Below are positions 8,360 through 17,149 of a stretch of DNA of 64,000 nt, piece by piece. The translations under genes were made by a program, and so were the position numbers. How positions within the stretch are numbered: position 1 is the first letter of the stretch; every line of letters begins with the position of its first letter. The notes under the pieces were generated by a model. It worked only from the letters and a program-made list of their open reading frames with translations. It ran no database searches and was not told the DNA's origin. This DNA comes from Gammaproteobacteria bacterium (GTDB taxonomy: Bacteria > Pseudomonadota > Gammaproteobacteria > JABDBA01): positions 1-64,000 of the forward strand of contig JABDBA010000004.1 of NCBI GenBank assembly GCA_013288885.1. Reading direction: 5' to 3'.

Positions 8360-10139
8360 TGTCAAAAGCTGGAGATTTTGGCTAGAAAATATTGTTGCTG
8401 GGATCCTTTATACAGTCAGTGGATTAATATCCAATATATGGGCTGTTCCGCACGATATGGTTGCGCCCCTTTGGCTACCTTCAGGTTTTGCTTTGGCAAC
8501 CACCTTGTGGTGGGGATATCGATCTACCTTCGGTGTATTTATCGCTGAATTTATTGTGACCGCTCTTTTAGGCGACGTAACCGTTTGGCAAAATTGGGTG
8601 GCTTCCGCTTTTGTTGGTGGCGGCGCCGTTTTACAAGCCATGATAGGTGCATGGTTAATTCAACATTTTACGCATTCAAGATCTCCTTTCTTCTCTGTTT
8701 CTGCCGTATTTATCTTCATTTTTGGCGCTGGTCTTTTAGTATGTGTCACCAGTGCAACCATCGGATCCCTTTCTTTGCTGGTATTTGGCCTGATCAAATT
8801 GACAGATTTTATCCCCACTTGGTATGTCTGGTGGTTAGGCGATACGGTAGGAATTATGGTTATTACCCCCGTTATCATGACCTGGTATCATACGGAGATA
8901 AAATTCAATTGGAAACAACTCTGTGAATTTGTTTCATTACTGCTTTTACTTGGAATTACCATATGGATGATCTATGTATTACATTACCCGCTCACTTATA
9001 TTTTAATTCCTTTTTGTGTGTGGGGCGCTGTACGTTTTGGTCCACGCTTAGCAACAATCGTCGCATTTCTAATTGCTATTTCTGTATTGTGGTTAGATGT
9101 TCATGGCTATAAAGAATTTCTGGTAACAAATATTTCCACCAGTTTATTGTTTCTCCAAGCTTATGTAGCAGTGATTTTTTTCACTACTTTAATCTTATCT
9201 GCAATATTAAACGAACGTAAAACAGCTCAGCAAGAACTGGTCAAAGTGAATCTAGAACTAGAAGAACGTGTCACGCAACGCACACAAGCTTTGGCGGAAA
9301 AAAATGTAGCGCTTAATACAGTATTAGATGAATTAAAACAAGCTGAAGCACAACTCATTCAAGCAGAGAAAATGTCGTCTCTGGGTGTATTAACGGCAGG
9401 CATTGCGCATGAGATTAATAATGCAGTTAACTTTATTTCGGCAAATATTAATCCATTGAAAAATGATATTGAAGATATCATGCGCGTGTTAGCTAAATAT
9501 ACAGAAATTACACCAGGAATATCACTCAATGATAAATTAGCTGAGATTAACAAACTAACCAATGAAATAGATCTAAACTATACCGTCGATGAAACACGTA
9601 ATTTACTCAGTGGTATGGAAGAAGGCGCAAAACGTACTGCGGGTATTGTCAAAGATTTGCGGACTTTTTCCCGTCTTGATGAAAGCGAACTTAAGCACGT
9701 CAACATCCACGATAATATCAATTCAACTTTAACATTATTACATAGCCAATATAGAGATAAAATTACTATCGTGAAAAACTATGGTGATCTACCTCCGGTT
9801 GAATGCTACCCAGGCAAGCTAAACCAAGTGCTAATGAATATCATCACTAATGCTATCCACGCCACGCCTGACAAAGGTGAGATTACTATTTCTACTACAA
9901 CAAAAGCAGATAAAATTGCGATTAGCATTCGCGATACTGGGACAGGAATGACCAAAGAAATCATGGCAAAAATATTTGAACCTTTTTTTACCACTAAAGA
10001 CGTGGGGCATGGAACTGGCTTAGGTTTATCAATCTCTTATAGTATTATTCAAGATCATCATGGGTCAATAGAGGTAGTAAGCGAACCGGGCAAAGGCAGT
10101 GAGTTCATCATCACCTTACCGATTAAGCAGGTAATATAA
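8346..10139 (+). CDS. MASE1-domain sensor histidine kinase
   Basis: 597 residues. The N-terminal ~290 residues form a MASE1-type integral membrane sensor with about eight helices, including the characteristic APLWLPSGFALA and WWLGDTVGIMVITP motifs. A coiled coil (about 295-340) leads to a dimerisation/phosphotransfer domain with His355 in GIAHEINN, of the NtrB-like type. The HATPase domain (about 455-590) has the N box (NIITNAIHA), DTGTGM and GTGLGLSIS. The start overlaps the cyclase response regulator by 14 bases and is preceded by AGGGAAAAAAG. It is expected to phosphorylate that regulator and so tie a membrane signal to cAMP. The ligand of MASE1 is not known. Confidence 0.92.
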   Translation: MGLSDVKSWRFWLENIVAGILYTVSGLISNIWAVPHDMVAPLWLPSGFALATTLWWGYRSTFGVFIAEFIVTALLGDVTVWQNWVASAFVGGGAVLQAMIGAWLIQHFTHSRSPFFSVSAVFIFIFGAGLLVCVTSATIGSLSLLVFGLIKLTDFIPTWYVWWLGDTVGIMVITPVIMTWYHTEIKFNWKQLCEFVSLLLLLGITIWMIYVLHYPLTYILIPFCVWGAVRFGPRLATIVAFLIAISVLWLDVHGYKEFLVTNISTSLLFLQAYVAVIFFTTLILSAILNERKTAQQELVKVNLELEERVTQRTQALAEKNVALNTVLDELKQAEAQLIQAEKMSSLGVLTAGIAHEINNAVNFISANINPLKNDIEDIMRVLAKYTEITPGISLNDKLAEINKLTNEIDLNYTVDETRNLLSGMEEGAKRTAGIVKDLRTFSRLDESELKHVNIHDNINSTLTLLHSQYRDKITIVKNYGDLPPVECYPGKLNQVLMNIITNAIHATPDKGEITISTTTKADKIAISIRDTGTGMTKEIMAKIFEPFFTTKDVGHGTGLGLSISYSIIQDHHGSIEVVSEPGKGSEFIITLPIKQVI

Positions 10140-11400
10140 TAACAACTTGCAAGCCACCCTCTTCTCGATTTTGTAATGTAATTGTTCCACTATGCGCACG
10201 AATCACTTCATTGGCAATCGTTAATCCTAATCCTGTGCCAGGGTTACTCTGCAAAATTGGATTACCCACGCGGAAATAAGGTTCAAACACTTTAGTTAAT
10301 GCATCTTCTGGTATACCAGGGCCATTGTCTTCAATGATTATAGTAATTTTATCAGAAAGATAATTAAATTTTACCCACACTTCACCCGCATATTTTAATG
10401 CATTCTGAATAACATTGGTCAATGAGCGTTTTAAAGCAATTTGACTCCCTAAAAATGGAATTCGTTTATCGTTAGTCGATATTTGAATTTGATGGCCTTG
10501 ATCTACAAACTCTTCACAAATAGAATTTAACAATGAATTAACATCAAATACTGTTTTTTTCTCATGCATCACATCTTCACCAGAGAATGTTAGTACACCG
10601 TTAATCATTATTTCCATTTCATTAAGATCTTGAATAATTTTTTCTGCTTGTTCATCATTTTGCAAAAATTGCACTCGCAGCTTTAGTCGAGTAATGGGTG
10701 TGCGTAAATCATGGGATATCGCAGCTAACATTTTTGTGCGTGTTTGCACTAAATCCACAATACGATTTTGCATTTTATTCATCGCACTCGCGGTTTCACG
10801 CACAATTTTCGGCCCATAGACTTTAATAGGGAACGCATTAATATCAATGCCTAATCTATCGGCACTTTTTTTGAAATGGTTTAACGGAACAATAAAACGT
10901 TGTAAAGAATAGCTATAAAGCAGAATAACCAGAATAATAATGATTTCTAACAAAATAAGTAACCCTGCAAATTTATAAGATTTATAGTTATGGGCTTCTA
11001 CATAATTTAACCATTCGCCATTTTTAAACTGATAGGAAAACCCTTTCAGGGTATTATCTTGCATTATATTGCGTATCGCTTGCCAAGAGTTATTACTATC
11101 AAAGCGCAAAGTATATTTTGGTTGCGGGTCTATAGTGACTAGTAATTCATGGTTATTATATTCTAGATCATAATGATTAAATATATTGATCGCATTTTGC
11201 AATTCATTTCTTGAAATAAATTGACTAGAGTTAATGATAAGCCCAGCCAGTAAGAAATAAGTTTTATTATTTTGGTGATAGTTTTCAATATCATTATGCG
11301 CGCGGATATATAAAGATAAAATAACGATATGCAATACTAAAATAATCAGCAGGATCCATATCAGGTTATTACTAAAAAATAATCGGATCTTTGCGTTCAT
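10123..11400 (-). CDS. EnvZ-like sensor histidine kinase
   Basis: 425 residues from the ATG at 11400, which I prefer over an upstream in-frame start inside the response regulator gene because it lies 4 bases after that gene's stop. Two membrane helices (about 10-30 and 148-170) flank a periplasmic loop, followed by HAMP (about 170-225), a HisKA domain (AAISHDLRTPITRL) and a HATPase domain with NVIQNALKYA, DNGPGIP and GTGLGLTIAN. The architecture and the HDLRTP variant resemble EnvZ. It is the last gene of the MFS-regulator-kinase operon, and its 3' end overlaps the opposite-strand MASE1 kinase gene by 17 bases. Confidence 0.92.
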   Translation of the reverse strand: MNAKIRLFFSNNLIWILLIILVLHIVILSLYIRAHNDIENYHQNNKTYFLLAGLIINSSQFISRNELQNAINIFNHYDLEYNNHELLVTIDPQPKYTLRFDSNNSWQAIRNIMQDNTLKGFSYQFKNGEWLNYVEAHNYKSYKFAGLLILLEIIIILVILLYSYSLQRFIVPLNHFKKSADRLGIDINAFPIKVYGPKIVRETASAMNKMQNRIVDLVQTRTKMLAAISHDLRTPITRLKLRVQFLQNDEQAEKIIQDLNEMEIMINGVLTFSGEDVMHEKKTVFDVNSLLNSICEEFVDQGHQIQISTNDKRIPFLGSQIALKRSLTNVIQNALKYAGEVWVKFNYLSDKITIIIEDNGPGIPEDALTKVFEPYFRVGNPILQSNPGTGLGLTIANEVIRAHSGTITLQNREEGGLQVVIILPA

Positions 11401-11404
11401 GTTA

Positions 11405-12139
11405 TTATGCTCTATCGACTGCCGATGCAAACATATACCCACCGGTACGTATTGTTTTAATCAGTTTTGGATCTTTAGGATCATCACCTAATTTCAATCT
11501 TAACCGACTAACTTGTACATCAATACTACGGTCAAATGGTTCTGCACTACGATTACTCAAAATATCCAGAAGATGATCACGACTCAATACACGTTGGGGA
11601 TGCTCTAAAAAAGTCAACAATAAATCGTAACCTCTACCATTTAAAGGGATTTCTATTTCTTCCGGGGAAATCAAACGACGGATGGCGGTATCTAAAACCC
11701 AACCCGAAAATTTTAACCGTGTCATTTTTTTCACTTCTTGGTTCGATACTCCAAAAATTATTTTATCCTCTGTACGACGTAATATGGCTCTAATACGTGC
11801 TAATAATTCACGTGGGTTAAACGGTTTTGTCAAATAATCATCGGCGCCCACTTCTAATCCAATAATTCTATCCAGCATATCAGAAACAGCAGTCAACATA
11901 AGAATGGGGGTATTAGAACTAGCACGTATTTTTTTACATATTTCTAAACCATCAATACCTGGCAACATTATATCAAGAATAATTAAAGCGATATCATGCT
12001 GCTGATGAAGTATTTTGGTTAGTTCATCACCATTTTGTGCTGCAGTCACTTGATAGTTATGTTTAGATAAAAATTCACTCAGTAAACTTCTTATTTCTTT
12101 ATCATCATCTACTACTATAATATGTTCAGGTGTTTTCAT
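11405..12139 (-). CDS. OmpR-family response regulator
   Basis: 244 residues. The REC domain (about 6-120) has the acidic pair VVDDDKE, phospho-acceptor Asp in LIILDIMLPGIDG and Lys in YLTKPFNPREL. A winged-helix DNA-binding domain (about 140-240) ends with SRLRLKLGDDPKDPKLI and RTGGYMFA, typical of OmpR. It overlaps the upstream MFS gene by 14 bases and is followed by its kinase after 4 bases. A 10-bp tandem direct repeat upstream of the operon (13486-13505) is a plausible autoregulatory binding site. Confidence 0.93.
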   Translation of the reverse strand: MKTPEHIIVVDDDKEIRSLLSEFLSKHNYQVTAAQNGDELTKILHQQHDIALIILDIMLPGIDGLEICKKIRASSNTPILMLTAVSDMLDRIIGLEVGADDYLTKPFNPRELLARIRAILRRTEDKIIFGVSNQEVKKMTRLKFSGWVLDTAIRRLISPEEIEIPLNGRGYDLLLTFLEHPQRVLSRDHLLDILSNRSAEPFDRSIDVQVSRLRLKLGDDPKDPKLIKTIRTGGYMFASAVDRA

Positions 12140-13403
12140 TGTTATTTTCTCGCAACATTCTTTTGGTTGAATTTGCTAAGCGGCGTGACAGCGTTAAATA
12201 AATCTGTAAACACGCTATCATCATAACCAACGCTATAACGAGTGGTAAAGAAAAATAATAATCATTTAGCTTATCCCCCACTAAATCACTTAATGCCCAA
12301 GTAAAAGCCCATAGCGCCCCGATTATGCCCATTAAAAATCCATATTGCGTATGGTTAACTGAAGTAGACAATTGCCCCCATAAAATGGGGTTTATCATCG
12401 CTACCCCTACAGCAAACGGTATAATTAGTAACCATGAAATATAACTTACGTTGACCCAATTGATGCCTAACATGCCGATATAACATAGAATAAAACTAAA
12501 AATAAGTAGCTTCTGCGTTGCAAAATATTTAATTAACAGTGGAAATAAAAAAAATAACGTTACAATAAAAACAATAATTGTAAAAGAGATAAATAATGAG
12601 GCATTTGTTGATGACATATTTGCAATTTTTATCAAATAAACATAGATATCTTGAAAATATAAACCCCAGGAAAATTGAAAAAGTGCTAATAAAAATAATA
12701 ACCAGCGTGTTTCAGTTTTATAAAAAACTTTGCTTAGATTTCTTAAGATTACCGCACTATTAATAACAGGGTTCAATACAATTTGCTTTTTTTTGGTTTC
12801 AGGTACAAACAATATGGTCAGCATTAAACCGATAGCACTTAATACTGTCATCATTAATAAAATAATATTGACTTGATGATTGGTATGGGTAGGGTCTAGC
12901 CTTAATAAATAATTACAAAACTCCGCTGCTAAAATTAAAAACCCCATGGCTGCATTAATCATGCCAAAATATATAACCCGTTTTTTACCAGAAGCAATAT
13001 CTGCTGTAGCCGCTTGTATAATAGGTAATATGCCACAACTGATACTTTGTAATACTGTACCAAACAAAATAATGTCAATACTTTTTATATTGATACCCAA
13101 TAAAATAAAAATATATGAAAATAAAGCACAATAGAAATAAATTTTAAAAACTTTACTGCGACCATGAATATCAGAATATAACCCTAACAGGGGAGAACAA
13201 ATAAAATAAGCGGAAGAAAAAACCATCACTAAACCGGTGCCAAACATAATATCTGTAGTAGCTCTGGTCGCTTCTTCATCGGGTAAAAATGGATGCGGCC
13301 CCATTGCAAACACGTCCATAGCGATAGGTACAAATAAACCGCAAATAATTGCGCCAATGAGAATAATGAAAAAAAGAATTAAGAATATTTTTTTAGGCTG
13401 CAT
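12126..13403 (-). CDS. MFS transporter
   Basis: 425 residues with about twelve membrane helices and the MFS loop 2-3 signature, here GLYSDIHGRSKVF. The loop after the first helix (about 30-50) is unusually long and acidic. The family suggests a drug or metabolite exporter of the DHA1/TCR-TetA kind, but the substrate cannot be read from the sequence. It is the first gene of an operon with an OmpR-type regulator (14-base overlap) and kinase, so transport may be coupled to the signal they sense. AAGG six bases before ATG serves as ribosome binding site. Confidence 0.88.
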   Translation of the reverse strand: MQPKKIFLILFFIILIGAIICGLFVPIAMDVFAMGPHPFLPDEEATRATTDIMFGTGLVMVFSSAYFICSPLLGLYSDIHGRSKVFKIYFYCALFSYIFILLGINIKSIDIILFGTVLQSISCGILPIIQAATADIASGKKRVIYFGMINAAMGFLILAAEFCNYLLRLDPTHTNHQVNIILLMMTVLSAIGLMLTILFVPETKKKQIVLNPVINSAVILRNLSKVFYKTETRWLLFLLALFQFSWGLYFQDIYVYLIKIANMSSTNASLFISFTIIVFIVTLFFLFPLLIKYFATQKLLIFSFILCYIGMLGINWVNVSYISWLLIIPFAVGVAMINPILWGQLSTSVNHTQYGFLMGIIGALWAFTWALSDLVGDKLNDYYFSLPLVIALVMMIACLQIYLTLSRRLANSTKRMLRENNNENT

Positions 13404-13433
13404 AGAATACCTTGCTGCATCTTTGATAAGTAT

Positions 13434-13463
13434 ACTATACGCAATGCAACAGTAGGCTGTAAA
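13434..13463 (-). promoter_or_regulatory. Predicted promoter of the MFS-regulator-kinase operon
   Basis: On the minus strand TTTACA (13463-13458) and TATAGT (13439-13434) are separated by 18 bases and lie about 30 bases before the MFS start. Prediction by eye. Confidence 0.45.
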
Positions 13464-13485
13464 TGCCTTGTCTCAATAATATTGC

Positions 13486-13505
13486 TTTGTTACAATTTGT
13501 TACAA
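13486..13505. promoter_or_regulatory. Tandem 10-bp direct repeat, candidate OmpR-type site
   Basis: TTTGTTACAA occurs twice in immediate tandem (13486-13495 and 13496-13505). It sits 22 bases upstream of the predicted -35 of an operon that encodes an OmpR-family regulator. Ten-base direct repeats are the usual binding pattern of that family. Autoregulation is my inference. Confidence 0.45.
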
Positions 13506-13553
13506 ATCTGCAATATTTTAGCAATATAATGTATGCTTCTAATTTGCTTACAA

Positions 13554-15491
13554 TTACCGTAAAAGCCGCCCTTGAATCAAGTGTTCTACCACTTTAGGGT
13601 CATCCAAGGTTGTGGTATCACCCAAATCAGCTAAATCGTTGCAAGCAATTTTACGCAATAAACGCCGCATAATTTTGCCTGAACGTGTTTTCGGTAAAGC
13701 GTCTGCCCATTGGATATAATCTGGGGTAGCGATAGCACCAATAATATCGCGTACTTTTTGTATCAGCTCATTTTTTAAAGTGTCATTTGCTTTAATAGTT
13801 GGTTTAAGTGTAATAAAAGCATAAATTGACTCGCCTTTAATGTCGTGAGGCACAGGGACCACTGCAGCTTCTGCCACAATGTTAGCTTGTAAAAATGCAT
13901 TCTCTACTTCAGCTGTGCCAATCCGATGACCCGAAACTTTTAACACATCATCGTTGCGACCAACGATCCAAAAATACCCGTGTTCATCGCAACGCGCATC
14001 ATCACCGGTGAAATAATTACCAGGAAACTCATTAAAATAAGCGTTAATAAATCTTTCACGGTTCCCATAAATAGTTTGCAAAATACCAGGCCAAGGCTGT
14101 GTAATGATTAATTTTCCTAACGTATTGATGGCAACTGGTTGTCCGTGATCATCGACAATCGCTGGTTTAATGCCAAAAAATGGCCATGAAGCAGAGCCTC
14201 CTTTCAATGGGGTTGCACCCGGAAGAGGAGAAATTAAAATACCTCCCGTTTCCGTTTGCCACCAAGTATCTACCACGACACATTGATTATTTCCTACTAC
14301 CTGGTAATACCATTCCCAAACCTCTGGATTAATCGGTTCACCCACTGTGCCGAGTATACGCAAACTTTTGCGACTTGTGCTTTTTACCCATACATCACCT
14401 TCTCTTCGTAAAGCGCGAATAGCAGTAGGCGATGTATAAAAAATATTGACGCTATATTTATCGATGATTTCCCAATAACGCGCAGGGGTAGGATAATTTG
14501 GAGCACCTTCAAAAATTAATGTGGTCGCACCATTACTTAATGGACCATAGATAATATAGGAATGCCCAGTTACCCAACCGACATCAGCGGTACACCAATA
14601 AATTTCTCTTTCATGATAATCAAAAATATAACGATAGGTCATAGTCACATACACCATGTAACCACCTGTGACATGCAAAATACCTTTGGGTTTTCCAGTG
14701 GAGCCTGAGGTATACAGAATATATAAGGGATCTTGTGCATCCATCGGTTCGCAGGGACATTCAGTCGACACCGTTGTCATTTCTTCATGATACCAACGAT
14801 CACGGGTTTTGTTCCAATCGACAGTATTTTCCGTGCGTTTTACCACAATAACCGTTTTAACATTTGGACAATCGACCAATGCTGCATCGACATTATTTTT
14901 AAGCGGAATTATTTTGTTACCGCGTAGGCCTTCATTAGCGGTAATTACGATACGACAATCTGCATCTAAAATACGATCTTTTATTGCATCCGGTGAAAAA
15001 CCAGCAAATACTACCGAATGCACTGCGCCAATACGTGCACATGCCAACATTGCAATTACTACTTCAGGAACCATTGGCATGTAAATAGAAACGCGGTCGC
15101 CCTTTTTTACATTATGCTTTTTTAACACATTAGCGAAACGACAAATTTGTTGGTGTAATTGCGCATAAGTTATCGTGGCAGATTCACTAGGGTCATTCCC
15201 CTCCCATATAATAGCCGGTTGATTAGCACGTTTTGGTAAATGTCGATCGATGCAGTTGTAACAGGCGTTCAATTGCCCGTTGACAAACCATTGCACATTT
15301 AAGTTTTTAAAATCTCCTGTTAATACTTTTTCCCAGGGTTTAATCCAACTGATAAATTTTTGTGCTTGCTCACCCCAAAAGGCTTCCGGGTCTTTTAGTG
15401 AACGCGCATACATCTCCTTGTATTGTGTTTCAGTAATATGGGCTCGCTGAACAATATTTGCAGGAACTGGGTGAATTTTTGCGTCAGTCAT
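13554..15491 (-). CDS. acs: Acetyl-CoA synthetase
   Basis: 645 residues, the full length for Acs. It activates acetate to acetyl-CoA through acetyl-AMP in the cytosol. Adenylate-forming motifs are intact: [11 protein letters not shown] (P-loop-like), [27 protein letters not shown], and the C-terminal [13 protein letters not shown] with the catalytic, acetylation-regulated lysine. The ribosome binding site AAAGGA precedes ATG. The gene starts only 17 bases after the stop of the ATPase-nuclease gene at 15509, so it may share that transcript. Along with the pyruvate oxidase at 59316, which makes acetate, it indicates acetate overflow and re-use. Confidence 0.97.
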   Translation of the reverse strand: MTDAKIHPVPANIVQRAHITETQYKEMYARSLKDPEAFWGEQAQKFISWIKPWEKVLTGDFKNLNVQWFVNGQLNACYNCIDRHLPKRANQPAIIWEGNDPSESATITYAQLHQQICRFANVLKKHNVKKGDRVSIYMPMVPEVVIAMLACARIGAVHSVVFAGFSPDAIKDRILDADCRIVITANEGLRGNKIIPLKNNVDAALVDCPNVKTVIVVKRTENTVDWNKTRDRWYHEEMTTVSTECPCEPMDAQDPLYILYTSGSTGKPKGILHVTGGYMVYVTMTYRYIFDYHEREIYWCTADVGWVTGHSYIIYGPLSNGATTLIFEGAPNYPTPARYWEIIDKYSVNIFYTSPTAIRALRREGDVWVKSTSRKSLRILGTVGEPINPEVWEWYYQVVGNNQCVVVDTWWQTETGGILISPLPGATPLKGGSASWPFFGIKPAIVDDHGQPVAINTLGKLIITQPWPGILQTIYGNRERFINAYFNEFPGNYFTGDDARCDEHGYFWIVGRNDDVLKVSGHRIGTAEVENAFLQANIVAEAAVVPVPHDIKGESIYAFITLKPTIKANDTLKNELIQKVRDIIGAIATPDYIQWADALPKTRSGKIMRRLLRKIACNDLADLGDTTTLDDPKVVEHLIQGRLLR

Positions 15492-15508
15492 TTTTTTGTC
15501 CTTTAATA

Positions 15509-16963
15509 TTAGTTTGCGGCCACCGCAAAAATATCATCTAATGTAATTATTTGATCAAAATAACCCCTATCGATCAATCCTTTTTCTGCACCATCACTAG
15601 CAATTAAAACTTTTTGGATGGTTTTATTTTTTGTATTAGGAAATAAAGCCAGTTTTCTTTCAAAATCAGTAATTACTTTCGAACTTACTTTTGCCTGCAC
15701 ATATTTAATCTCGCAAATTGTATAAACGCCATCTGCGCGATCAAAAATTAAATCAATTTGATAACCTGGTTCATCCTCATTGGTTTTTTTACTGAAAAAA
15801 ACACCTGATTGATATTGCACTGCGTGAAATCCTAATATTTTTGCAAAAATTCGGTGATTATCTCGACAAAACCGTTCAAATGCAAAACCCAACCATTTAT
15901 AATAATTATCAGTTTTTATAGCACTCGTTGGATTACTATTATAATCTCCATGTTCGATTTCTTGTTTTATTGGGCTAATAAATTTAAAATAAAATTGTAA
16001 ATATACATCTTGGATACAGTAACGTGCCAACAAACTGTCTGATTCAAGATAAAAAGGCGTATAATGCTTAATAAAACCACACATCTCTAGATCCTGCAGT
16101 AAACTAGTCAGCGTTCCACCTGATTGAGTTTTTAGGTGTTGTGTTAACTCTTTACGTGTTGCAAAACGTTTTTTACTTAGGAAGTCAACAATTTTTTTAT
16201 AATTTTTATTAGTAGCCAAGTTACTGATAAATATTTTTTCATATTCCCGTAAAAAAAAGCTGCCAGATGTAAAAGAGTGTTTACATAGGCTTAAAAAAAC
16301 AGATGAATCTTTATTAACCCAGTTTAAATATTCTGGTATGCCCCCCACTGTTAAATACGCTTCTAATACTTCTCGATGCGAGCGTTTTTTTAAAAATTCT
16401 CTGGTCTCTTGCAAATCAAAGGGTTTTAATGGAATTTCGTATTGTGAACGATTATAAAGAGCACGAGATTTCACCACGTGAGTCAACATAAAAGAAGGGG
16501 AAGAACCGCAGAGAATAACGATTAATTCCTTATTGTGCCGTAAATTATTGTCCCAGATATATTTAAGTTCACTAACAAAATTATCTTGGTAATTGGCAAG
16601 CCATTGTACTTCTTCAAAATAGAGGGTCCAACATCCTTTTTCTACATAACGCGCTAAGATTTGAAATACTTCCAACCATGAAGTACATTGTACTTTAGCA
16701 ATTAATGGATCTTGGGCATATTCAGACAACTGCAGCAAAATATAAGCCATTTGATCTTTTTCAGGTTTTCCTTCGATTCCTTCGAATTTTATTATATTTC
16801 GATTCCGATAAGTCTGTTCTATCAACTCTGTTTTACCTATACGGCGGCGGCCATAAATAACTACAATGGATGCCCGTACTATTCGAGCAATTTTTTGCAA
16901 TAAACTATGTTCATATTGACGCCCCACAAAATGGGAATTTTCAATAATATCTTTAGATCTCAT
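15509..16963 (-). CDS. AAA ATPase with C-terminal nuclease-like domain (DUF234-type)
   Basis: 484 residues. An N-terminal VGRxxE entry motif and Walker A GRRRIGKT (38-45) mark an archaeal-type/STAND-like ATPase. Walker B is atypical, [10 protein letters not shown], with Glu replacing the usual Asp. Sensor-like ILCGSSPSF and the GGIPEYL motif follow. A winged-helix-like middle (about 260-320) leads to a C-terminal domain with the PD-(D/E)XK-like pattern QIDLIF...CEIKY. The whole chain is paralogous in architecture to the protein at 38650. The biochemical role of such proteins is not established; defence, toxin-like or mobile-element roles are all possible. The gene lies just upstream of acs and is preceded by perfect inverted repeats. 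Confidence 0.85.
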   Translation of the reverse strand: MRSKDIIENSHFVGRQYEHSLLQKIARIVRASIVVIYGRRRIGKTELIEQTYRNRNIIKFEGIEGKPEKDQMAYILLQLSEYAQDPLIAKVQCTSWLEVFQILARYVEKGCWTLYFEEVQWLANYQDNFVSELKYIWDNNLRHNKELIVILCGSSPSFMLTHVVKSRALYNRSQYEIPLKPFDLQETREFLKKRSHREVLEAYLTVGGIPEYLNWVNKDSSVFLSLCKHSFTSGSFFLREYEKIFISNLATNKNYKKIVDFLSKKRFATRKELTQHLKTQSGGTLTSLLQDLEMCGFIKHYTPFYLESDSLLARYCIQDVYLQFYFKFISPIKQEIEHGDYNSNPTSAIKTDNYYKWLGFAFERFCRDNHRIFAKILGFHAVQYQSGVFFSKKTNEDEPGYQIDLIFDRADGVYTICEIKYVQAKVSSKVITDFERKLALFPNTKNKTIQKVLIASDGAEKGLIDRGYFDQIITLDDIFAVAAN

Positions 16964-16980
16964 GGGTTACACCCTAAAAA

Positions 16981-17069
16981 AGCCAATTAGCATCATTTTA
17001 TGGTCTAATTGGCTAAAAATCAATTTTATATTTCAGCCAATTAGCTCTCCTTTAAGAGCTAATTGGCTG
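16981..17069. repeat. Array of inverted repeats upstream of the first ATPase-nuclease gene
   Basis: Four copies of the 10-mer CTAATTGGCT or its complement occur in alternating orientation. A 10-bp pair lies at 16981-16990 / 17005-17014. A perfect 15-bp inverted repeat follows, CAGCCAATTAGCTCT at 17034-17048 and its complement at 17055-17069, with a six-base loop. The array begins 18 bases before the start codon (minus strand) in an otherwise empty 186-bp gap. It may serve as an autoregulatory operator, a replication or recombination end, or a nuclease recognition site. The other ATPase-nuclease gene has an array of the same layout but different sequence. Confidence 0.85.
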
Positions 17070-17149
17070 AAGGGTGGTATTGAGTAATAAGAGCTCTAAT
17101 TCTTTTGAGCATAAACCATCAAACTACTTGGACAATAGTGAATTGCCAT

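Noticed and set aside
8585-8926. 113-residue overlapping frame inside the MASE1 kinase gene
   Set aside because: It is rich in Cys, Trp and His in an out-of-frame reading of membrane-helix codons, and the kinase in the other frame is complete and conserved.
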